Shown here in pieces: positions 1-8,908 of a DNA stretch of 64,000 nt (position 1 is the stretch's first letter; every line of letters begins with the position of its first letter). A program made the position numbers and the translations under genes. The stretch is from assembly GCA_011033025.1 (NCBI GenBank), contig WFMF01000005.1, positions 1,364,001-1,428,000 on the forward strand, written 5' to 3'. The DNA is from Beroe forskalii (Eukaryota; Ctenophora; Nuda; Beroida; Beroidae). The notes under the pieces are model-generated. The model ran no database searches, was not told the origin of the DNA, and worked only from the letters and a program-made list of their open reading frames with translations.

Positions 1-69
1 AAAAGAGGCTATAACTGCGTTTCTTTTTATACCTATCTACGTTTTTTCAAAAGATTCCCAAATTTAAGG

Positions 70-2395
70 TCACTTTTTGTGTAATGAACCATCTAACCAT
101 GACAGCACATTTTTTGTGTCATGAATTAAGTCATGAACACTGAACACAGTGGAACTGTAGTGATCCGAGTTCGGTAGTTTATATCGTAAGTTCGCAGTGC
201 CAGCACTGCATACAACCATCAAACCATGACAGTACATTTCACTATTGTCAAAACAAAATATTTTCTGTTCGCTATGCAGCAGAGTACCTGCCAGCATGAT
301 GAGACAGTTTGCACAGGGAGGGAGGATTGCTGGTATCATCTCCTCAGATAGGAAGACATGGACAGGTGTCTCTGTTGCACTTGTGTAGTTCAGGACCAGG
401 AAATAGGTTCCTGCCTTGGAAAACTCAATATCTGTCATGTACGTTACTTTTACAGCCTGAAACATTAAAAATACTTAGCGACATAGCCAATTTTATTTCA
501 TATACCTAGCTGTGAACCAAATACTTACTTTTCCTTAAAAAAGTATTGCACCAATGAGGCTCAAGAATTACTCACTACACTATCAAGTAAGCAAGTAAAT
601 TATATTATCTACCTGTAAGTAGAAGTTTCAAATTTATATTTTGTACATAGTCATTTATAATTCATACCAACTTATATAGGTGGCTTAAGCAATTAGTATG
701 TGTCTCATGCTAGAGGATACAAGATTGAAACTAAGTAACTAACCTGACGCTTTGATGGTGTATGTTTAGATATCGGTTGGGTCTCAAATACAGACCTGAA
801 AGAATACAAACCCCTTATTTCACGTTTACGTTTATAGAAGGCTGATAATAGATATCATTTTAGGTTAAGGATCAGTTTGACAGGCCCACCAATGATTTGA
901 TTTGAATTTTCAAGATAATGATTCATAAATTTCAGTCTGAAAAATTCACTATTCATCGGTATTTACCTCGGTTTTCGTTTACTAAGGGTTCTTTTTCGTG
1001 AACGAGTAGCACCTTCCTCAACTGCACATGTATGTATGAAAATTCGATAAACCACAAATCACAACATGAGTTAATGAAGGCAAACGTGGAATAAAATCAA
1101 ATAGAAATTAATTCACAATATCATTTACCTTGCCAAACCATCATCATCATAGTTGTGAATACCAAAATATATTGCAAAGATGCATTTCATCATGACATTA
1201 AAAAGACTCACAAAAGTCATCAAAAGATACTGGAATAGGATATTCATTAAACAGAAGTTCAAATCTAGGGGGTATGTCAGACATATCACTTGGTTCAATC
1301 ACACCACTGATTTTGGCAGCTTCTTCAATCTAGGAAAAAGGAGTGAATGTCATGAATAACATTGATAAGATTAGAATATAGACTCAAATTTCATCAAGAA
1401 ACATCAAGCTAAAGCCTAAATTTCAATGGAAGCATTCGAATAGCAGACTCAATTGTACCTTCACAGTCATAACTTGTGGGGTGATATAAGGATAATGTGT
1501 AGAGATTGTTAGAATGGTCCATGGTACAACCCAAAAAGTAGATCATACTTACATTGAGGCCACTGATAGAATCCTTAAGCACAAGGTTAGACTTGATGTG
1601 GTATATTGCTGGGATATAAGACCCTGTTGATGGTCTATCACAATCCTTCCCAGTTATCCCAGGTTTACAATTACATTGACCAGTTTGTTTGTCACATTCT
1701 TTAGACAGGGATCCTCCAAGATCACAAGAACATCCTACAAAGAAAAAAATGATATATAGATGTATGGATAGTGTAAGGTGTTTAATTTTTACAGGCTTTG
1801 CTTGGGATTTTAATGAGTTAAGGATAGGTTCAAGATGGATCTTGACAACTGGTGACCATAATTTGATTTTGACAATTCATAACAGAGAATGATTAGGAAG
1901 TGCATGTATGATATGTCACTTGTTTGTCACTTTTATTTTATCAACTTACTTTGGCATCCAAATACATTGATTGAGGAGAGATTAAAGAATTGAGGGTAGC
2001 AAGTGTCACAGCTAGAATCTGGAATTACACTTGGTCGACAGAAGCATGATTGTTCCTGAAGTATAACAATGATCAATTATTGCATGACTATTACACAATT
2101 TACAAATTGATTCAATGATACAGAGTAATCCAAATAACTTGATAACTGTTCCAAATAAATTAATGGTCAGACTGGTACTTGAAAATTGAAGATTAAATGT
2201 GATAAAATTGAAATAGCTAAACACAGCTGAAACACTGCAGCAGTTAATTAATTAATCTATCTTATACGCTCCTAATTGTGAGCCCAAGGTACAATAAAGC
2301 AGTACTGCACTATAGTACTCTGTTATTCCAATTTCAACTTACATCTTCACATGTTGAAAGAGAACCAATGCTCCCATCTAAGTAGCAAGAACAAT
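70..2395 (-). CDS. Laminin alpha-like chain, partial (LE repeats followed by an L4b-type domain)
   Basis: Seven exons chain with matching phases and GT-AG borders, read right to left: 2343-2395, 1950-2055, 1553-1734, 1212-1329, 967-1021, 744-795 and about 70-456. The first three give cysteine-spaced laminin-type EGF (LE) modules (CSCYLDGS, SCFCRPS, CDTCYP, CSCDLGGS, GQCNCKPGITG). The last exon gives AGTYFLVLNYTS and a paired-cysteine stretch (PPCANC). That resembles the L4b domain that follows LE repeats in laminin alpha3/alpha5-type chains. Laminin alpha chains are secreted basement-membrane subunits. Exon 967-1021 and its neighbour encode a short Arg/Lys-rich segment that is unusual for the family. 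The last exon runs to a TGA near 70, so its true 3' border (an earlier donor or one outside the window) is undetermined. Upstream exons were not found. The LE call is firm; the alpha/L4b assignment is inferred from domain order and local similarity. Confidence 0.72.
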
Positions 2396-2952
2396 CTTTT
2401 GTCCAAACCAAACAAGTTGAGGATATGAAAAGAAGTAAAAACAGCATATTAACACTAAAACATTGCAGCCTATACAGGTTATTTTATCTGCTGTTAATAA
2501 TAGTGTATGAAACACTTCAAGTGAATTTCTCTTTGCTTTAACAAACAATTTATAATATTAGACCTACCCAAAAGAATAGTGGATGAGTAACAATTGCATA
2601 TCAATAATCAAGGAGGATAAGAATAGATATTGAAAATTCCAAACCAAGTTTTGGCAAGAGCAAATCCAATCACCATCACAAATGATAGGCACTACTTAGA
2701 AATCAATATAAAATTGACTTAAAGTTCACAACCAGAGCACACCAACACACAGTACAGGCTAAATGTCAGTACCACTCTAATGCAGATTACTGCTGATTTC
2801 AAGAGTATAACTGGTGTTGATACTATATATTAAATCTAATGCCACAGATTTATCTAAACAGATGCTAATGCCAAACAGTAAAGGGCCGGTGAAATAGCAG
2901 CATATGCCATGTGCAACAGAGGGATCTGGTTGGAGTGATGCCACAGATGTGA
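2396..2952. other. AT-rich intron or intergenic DNA
   Basis: Probably intron upstream of the first recognised laminin exon. No cysteine-rich exon, repeat or motif was seen on either strand. Confidence 0.4.
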
Positions 2953-3117
2953 TATAAGTGATACTGTTGCACTAATTACACTTGGCTGACGCATTGTGCC
3001 AATTAGAGAATTAGTGTATTAATCAACACTCACCTTTCCCTAAGGTGATTAGTACATTAATTCTTTAATTGGCACTGGGCTTTCCCTCATGCAATTAATG
3101 CAAAGTATCACTATGGG
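2953..3117. repeat. 165-bp imperfect foldback (hairpin MITE-like)
   Basis: The left half (AAGTGATACTGTTGCACT, then GTGCCAATTAGAGAATTAG) is matched in reverse complement by the right half (TTCTTTAATTGGCAC, then GCAAAGTATCACTAT). The centre is a tight hairpin, CACCTTTCCCTAAGGTG. No coding content. Confidence 0.6.
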
Positions 3118-3300
3118 CTTATATATTTTGTTGACGAATTATCTTTACCTACTTAAAATTTCTTGATGAAATCATTTTCTAATGATGTGCATACTTGGCA
3201 TGTGCTGACTACTGACTACTGAATTAGCATGTCAAGACTGTGCTTGGGCTACAGCTTAACCTTGACCCAATAGTTTAGCTCTATGACACCATTTATCTTT

Positions 3301-3445
3301 TTCCTCTGACATGAGGACATGTTGAACTTGATTGCATTTAGCATTGACTGAGGTGGACCCCATAGTGAAACACTAAGAATGCAAAAATGGATTCAAATCA
3401 GATCTACTTTACACCACTGATTTACTGCCAGTTTCGAGAATACAA
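3301..3445. repeat. Fragment of a dispersed repeat
   Basis: The string around GCATTGACTGAGGTGG, CCCCATAGTGAAACAC and CAGTTTCGAGA recurs in pieces near 7545-7640 and 12960-13050. The nested MITE starting at 3458 interrupts this copy, and its continuation resumes after 6538. Class unknown. Confidence 0.5.
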
Positions 3446-3859
3446 CATTTGAAAATGAGGCGGCCGTAACTTTCGTCGGTCGATCGAGTGGAGTTGGTCG
3501 ATCGATCGGCTTCATTTGATCGACTGATGTGTTTTAAATGGAAAATATTTGAGCTAGTAGGGAAACAACTAAATAATATACTGTAAAGCCATTAATTTTC
3601 GCGAGGCATTAATTTTCGCGAATTTATTTGGAAAAGAAAATCCGCGAAAATATCAGACGTGAAGTTAATTTATATATTATCTGCGTTTTTCGAGTCCAAT
3701 TCATTTGCCGTTATTCCCTCTTAAGTATTCGATAGATTGGTTTGTCATCAAGGCATTATTTTTCAACCCAAAGTGTCTCCTTAGAAACATTAAGCCCTCA
3801 ACTAAGATCTCAGTATCGTTTACGAATGACATGCTGTAATGTCTGACAGACACACTTAA

Positions 3860-6117
3860 GGGGGGGCACACTTAAATTCAAGTTGACCGGCCCGCTCAGA
3901 TGAGTTCATATGCTCATTCTGCAGCATATAAGGGGTACTTTACCGGAAAATTTTGATTTTTCTCGGACACATTTTTTGGGAATGAGCGGGCAAAGTTGGT
4001 ATACTATTTCACTGTCAAAGTTTGTTAGTCCATAGCTTAATAACCAAACCAGTTTAATGCATGAAAATTTGCATGCATGTAAATCAACATGTCCACTATA
4101 TAAACCCAAAGGTTCGTTTGTCAAATCGCAAAATTGACTGAGTTATGGCCATTCTTGTAAGGGTACCAAATTCTAAGAAAAAGTTTGCTAGCTCCGTCAT
4201 TTTTTGAGCTACAGTGGGATTCTACATATGGAAATGTGTGCCTTTAGGAGCTCTACATGCGTGCCAAAGGGCTAAGCCGGGCATCAGTTATATCTCACAT
4301 AATTATCAAATAAGTGGCAAAATTTAACATTTTTCTGTAATTGTACACAATATTTCATCATCCCACAATGAATAATTTGACACCGAGAACTGAATATACT
4401 TCATTTGATGTAAAATTTCATGCTGTTCAACTTCCCGGAGCCAATTTTGGATTTTCTGCTTTTTATTTCTTGATATAACCATTTTTAAGGCCCCAAAATG
4501 CGTTTTTTTGGCTATTTTTCAGCCTACGAATATCGTAGAGACTTCGTTTTGGGCGCAAACGAATCGCAATCATCGAGTTTATGTGTGACTTGTGAACAAA
4601 CATATACTCTAAATCGCTCAGGAAAAAGTTACGGGCCAAAACTGATTTTGTCGTTTCTGGCTTATAAAGATGAAAAATCGTATCTCAGCCCAGGAAGGTC
4701 GTAGAGACTTCGTTTTGGGCGCAAACGAATCGGAAACATCAAGTTTATTTGTAACTTGTGAATCAACATGTGCTCTAAAATGCTCAGAAAAAAGTTATGG
4801 GCCAAAAACCATTTTATTGACCCAAAATATGGCCCTATCTCGGCCCAGGAGTATCATAGAGACTCGATTTTGGGCTCGAAATATTTCGAGGGGGCATATT
4901 TATATATGACTTGTGAACAAACATATAGCTCAAAACGCTCAGGAAACGAGTTATGGGCCAAAACCTTCAAACCATAATTTTATGAGATGGCAAAAATGAT
5001 CTTACAATAGTTTTTGGCTCATAGCTCGCTTCCTGAGCGTTTTGAGCTATATGTTTGTTCACAAGTCATATATAAATATGCCCCCTCGAAATATTTCGAG
5101 CCCAAAATCGAGTCTCTATGATACTCCTGGGCCGAGATAGGGCCATATTTTGGGTCAATAAAATGGTTTTTGGCCCATAACTTTTTTCTGAGCATTTTAG
5201 AGCACATGTTGATTCACAAGTTACAAATAAACTTGATGTTTCCGATTCGTTTGCGCCCAAAACGAAGTCTCTACGACCTTCCTGGGCTGAGATACGATTT
5301 TTTCATCTTTTATAAGCCAGAAACGACAAAAATCAGTTTTTGGCCCGTAACTTTTTTCCTGAGCGATTTAGAGTATATGTTTGTTCACAAGTCACATATA
5401 AACTCGATGATTTCGATTCGTTTGCGCCCAAAACGAAGTCTCTACGATATTCGTAGGCTGAAAATAGCCAAAAACACGCATTTTGGGCCTTAAAAATGGT
5501 TATATCAAGAAATCAAAAGCAGAAAATCCAAAATTGGCTCCGGAAGTTGAACAGCATGAAATTTTACATCAAATGAAGTATATTAAGTTCTCGGTGGGAA
5601 ATTATTCATTGTGGGATGATGAAATATTGTGTACAATTACAGCAAAATGTTAAATTTTGCCACTTATTTGATAATTATGTGAGATATAACTAATGCCTGG
5701 CTTAGCCCTTTGGCACGCATGTAGAACTCCTAAAGGCACACATTTCCATATGTAGAATCCCACTGTAGCTCAAAAAATGACGGAGCTAGCAAACTTTTTC
5801 TTAGAATTTGGTACCCTTACAAGAATGGCCATAACTCAGTCAATTTTGCGATTTGACAAACGAACCTTTGGGTTTATATAGTGGACATGTTGATTTACAT
5901 GCATGCAAATTTTCATGCATTAAACTGGTTTGGTTATTAAGCTATGGACTAGCAAACTTTGACAGTGAAATAGTATACCAACTTTGCCCGCTCATCCCCA
6001 AAAAATGTGTCCGAGAAAAATCAAAATTTTCCTGTAAAGTACCCCTTATATGCTGCAGAATGAGCATATGAACTCATCTGAGCGGGCCGGTCAACTTGAA
6101 TTTAAGTGTGCCCCCCC
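3860..6117. mobile_element. 2.26-kb near-perfect palindromic element flanked by TTAA (inner level)
   Basis: Two arms of about 1.1 kb (3860-4963 and about 5012-6117) are reverse complements with few differences, around a spacer of about 48 bp. The termini are GGGGGGGCACACTTAAATTC and its mirror, flanked by TTAA at 3856-3859 and 6118-6121. TTAA duplication is the hallmark of piggyBac-type (and Kolobok) transposition, so a TTAA foldback element is likely. Small reading frames in the two arms are mirror copies of each other and not evidence of genes. No transposase is visible. Confidence 0.75.
4520..5465. repeat. Tandem ~160-170 bp units inside each palindrome arm
   Basis: Each arm carries about three diverged units marked by TAGAGACTTCGTTTTGGGC, then CTTGTGAATCAAC or CTTGTGAACAAAC, then GCTCAGGAAAAAGTTA. 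In the left arm they begin near 4525, 4695 and 4850. The right arm holds them in reverse orientation. Confidence 0.7.
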
Positions 6118-6680
6118 TTAAGTAAACCCAGACGAACAAGACACCTCATTAAACCGAGCTTTTGCCTTTATACAATCACCGGCTATCAAGGTGTACAGCA
6201 ATTAGTGAAAATGTTGAATGACCACGTACAAGCACTGGTTTATCTTCAAGGGATATTGAAATGCGTGAAAATTAAAACCGTGAAATTAGTCTGATTTTAA
6301 AGAAACGCGAAAAATAGCACCCGCGAAAATATGTGGCTTTACAGTAATATAATATAACAATTTTACTATCAAGTAACACGATTCATTCTATAAAATTAGC
6401 TAACAAAACTTCATCCTCATGTTGCTCATTTAAACACGATATAAGTCATAAGGGACCAGTAAAACACATTGTTCTTTCAAATGGAGTTGGTCGATCGACC
6501 GGTTCCGTTCGATCGACCGACGAACGTTACGGCCGCCTTATTATATTATTTCTTGTCTTCAGATAATAATTAGAAATTAAAGGCATGTGCAATGTGCATG
6601 CACAATCAAGTGGTTGTGTACAGCATGAGCAAAAGTATTTCACCATGTTACAGTATGTGTTTCACCATGTTATGGTCATA

Positions 6681-6919
6681 AGGCGCCCGTAACGTTCGTG
6701 ATCGGTCGATCGAATGGAATTGGTCGATCGATCAACTCCATTTGAATGAATAATGAGTTTTACATGGTCCCTAATGACTTAAATCGTGTTTAAATGGGCA
6801 ATATTTAGTTGTTTCCCCACTAGCTCAAAGATTTTCTATTTAGAACACATCAGTCGATCAAATAAAGTTGATCGATCGACCAATTCCATTCGATCGACCG
6901 ACGAACGTTACGGGCGCTT
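6681..6919. mobile_element. Intact 239-bp MITE with TA flanks
   Basis: TIRs AGGCGCCCGTAACGTTCG and AAGCGCCCGTAACGTTCG (right end read in reverse complement), with subterminal GGTCGATCGA words. TA lies on both sides (6679-6680, 6920-6921). It is the reference copy for the interrupted one at 3458-6538. Non-coding. Confidence 0.75.
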
Positions 6920-7139
6920 TATGTTTCATTGAAAGTTTAAGTGGAACAAAACAAAGAATTGTTACAAATTGGCATGGCATGGCATCATATTGTAATTAGG
7001 TTATGAGGTTTACAAGGTCACAAGGTTTATGAGGTTTTACTTTTTACAAGACCAAGGTTTACAAGGTTTAAAAATAAATAACCAACAACAAAATATTATA
7101 TCAACAGAGCGTTACCCTAACTAGTCATAGGTTCGTAGG

Positions 7140-7450
7140 ATGTAATTAGCCTACCATCGCGCGCGGCGCAACGTTCCATGACATTTGGACGTCACTTTGC
7201 GCTCCAGTCAAAAGAAATAAATTGTCAGACGTTGTTTGACCCCTACGCCTTCGGCGGGCACGCGCGCGAAACGCGCGCGTCCGCCGCTGAAATAATGGTC
7301 AGACAACGTCTGGCAAGAAATAGACGGGCAACGTCCATCGAGACGGACAACTTCCGTCGAGTCATAAGTTGTGTGTACGCGCCGCGCGCTTTCCTACGCG
7401 CGCCGCCGCGCAACTTACAGGGATATGCGTGTTTAGCAAGAATATAATAG
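7140..7450. repeat. GC-rich CpG-dense repeat, copy 1
   Basis: A GC island in AT-rich DNA with runs of GCGCGC and ACGTC/GACG words, ending GGATATGCGTGTTTAGCAAG. The same ending with one change (GGATATACGTGTTTAGCAAG) occurs near 53025-53045 beside another GCGCCGCGC stretch. Probably a dispersed repeat and not a promoter. The 89-codon open frame here looks incidental. Confidence 0.4.
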
Positions 7451-7706
7451 ACTTTGACAAGAATTTATTTCATCGGACTATTTTTTTTTCTCGATCATGT
7501 ATAAATTATTAAATTATGATTAGACAGGTTTGAAGTGATTGATCATTTCAGTGAAACACAAAAATTCTCAAATATGAAATCAAACCCATACACTTTGCAC
7601 CGCTATTCAACTGTCAGTTTCGAGATAAAATATCTCTTCTTCAGGAACTCCACAAAGTGTGACACAACCTTCTCAGTTAGTTAATTTAATATGTGTTGTG
7701 TTGTAA

Positions 7707-8081
7707 TATATTTGAGCTAAAAAGAAATCTTTCTTCAAGACATCAATCTGCAAGACTTTTCTCCAACTCCGTACTTGAACACCAACATGATTCCTTTAGG
7801 TAATGCAATGTGGAGAGCAGTAGGATCTTAATGAGTCACACCAAGATGAGTGGTGTGCAGGCATCTTCAGTCCAATACCTACCTCAGCTTTCGGGTGTTT
7901 AAATTGCGAGCTTTTTTATGAGGTAGGCCCCCAGCAGTCACCCCTGGTACCAGGGTATAGCACCGTTAAGTGCAGTGACCACCTGCCTGAATGAATCTGA
8001 AACTTGCTCTTTGGTCTTTGTCTTTACTCCAAGCACCAAGAAATTAAGCAACACACTAAGTGAAGAGAAGTAGAGGACCGG
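7707..8081. repeat. Dispersed ~375-bp repeat, copy 1
   Basis: Near-identical to 12443-12822 in the same orientation, from CTTCAAGACATCAATCTGC through GATGAGTGGTGTGCAGGC and CCTGGTACCAGGGTATAGC to GAAGAGAAGTAGAGGACCG. No open frame is conserved between the copies. Class unknown. Confidence 0.8.
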
Positions 8082-8204
8082 GTGTTGTGTTGTAAGTTTT
8101 AATATTGCATATATTTGCATATATTCTGAAATTTCTTATCATGCTGCACCATGTATGTCCATTGTACATGGTTATACTGTTAATTCAGTAGCATGCACGT
8201 TCAA

Positions 8205-8348
8205 ATGGCGGTTTTGTGGAAAGTTCAGACACTGATCTATGACATACGAGGTGGCGACACCTCTTCAAAGATTTTTTCACTAAATCTTGATCCTGATACT
8301 TTCTGGAACTTGCCCTCATCGTATATTTATTGTGCTGCTGATTTTTGA
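8205..8348 (+). CDS. Possible 47-codon small ORF or first exon
   Basis: ATG in the context CAAATGGCGG (a good Kozak match that also resembles a YY1-type core) opens 47 codons starting MAVLWKVQTLIYD and ending in TGA. No domain is recognised and no splice partner was found. It lies just downstream of the dispersed repeat and may be chance. Confidence 0.15.
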   Translation: MAVLWKVQTLIYDIRGGDTSSKIFSLNLDPDTFWNLPSSYIYCAADF

Positions 8349-8605
8349 TGACCACTCTACTCTGACAAGACTTCTTTGAGTTTCCAATACCATTCTTTCA
8401 ATAGAAACAGTTAAATGCTTAGTTGATCTGTAGTTAAAAGCTTAGCTGATCTTTAGTTCTGTCACCTGAGAAACTGTGAAAAATCTTATATATAAAGTAA
8501 AGTCACACGTGAATAATGTTTGTATGTGCCGCCGTCCACAATTAAATTTGAGCTTGCCAAGAAAATATCAAGAGAAACGAATGCAAAAGGGAGAAATGAG
8601 GCGCC

Positions 8606-8640
8606 GTTGCTATGGAAACCAATTTTTGCGCATGTGCAGA
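8606..8640. promoter_or_regulatory. Canonical RFX X-box with adjacent NRF1-like site
   Basis: GTTGCTATGGAAAC at 8606-8619 fits the RFX-factor X-box consensus. It runs into ACCAAT and is followed by TGCGCATGTGCA, one mismatch from an NRF1 palindrome. Such clusters mark animal promoters, often of ciliary genes, but no clear gene start was found beside it. Confidence 0.35.
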
Positions 8641-8908
8641 TTATAATCAGTGCTATGCGAGAGCTTTCTATTACGCTACTACTGTTAAATGAATTGTGCT
8701 GTAGTTTTTGAAAATTAGACGTTTTCTTTACTTCAAATCTAAGATCTCAAGAGTCAAGGTGGAGAAAGGACATAACTTGAATAACGGAGGATATTTCAAA
8801 TGAATTGTTTTCTGTGGCAGAGTTTGGCAGATAATCAATGCTGAGTCGGTGATAACAATAGTAGCTATAGTTTCGAAATTAGCCGTTTAGTTCACTAAAG
8901 TGTAAAAT

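Larger units (their letters stand above)
3581..6344. mobile_element. TA-flanked TIR element, itself interrupted (middle level)
   Basis: Terminal inverted repeats CTGTAAAGCC and GGCTTTACAG are flanked by TA on both sides (3579-3580, 6345-6346). Subterminal GCATTAATTTTCGCG and its mirror CGCGAAAATA follow. Without the palindrome inside it, the element is about 0.5 kb and has no coding capacity. A TA duplication is typical of Tc1/mariner-like MITEs; that class is inference. Confidence 0.65.
3458..6538. mobile_element. TIR MITE, interrupted copy (outer level of a nest)
   Basis: Ends are AGGCGGCCGTAAC and its reverse complement, with subterminal GGTCGATCGA words. The 239-bp copy at 6681-6919 has the same ends and the same internal sequence once the inserted DNA is removed (GTTTTAAATGGAAAATATTT, GGGAAACAACTAAATA, then CATTTAAACACGAT). 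The interruption lies after AACTAAATA. About 65 bp of extra AT-rich sequence (6347-6420) also separates the inserted element from the right half. Confidence 0.75.

Noticed and set aside
1689-1892. Plus-strand frame across the laminin exons
   Set aside because: Antisense shadow of the LE exon at 1553-1734.
3906-6071. Matching 72-codon and 60-70-codon frames in both palindrome arms
   Set aside because: Identity between them only reflects the inverted repeat. They have no domain and conflict with the non-coding TTAA foldback interpretation.
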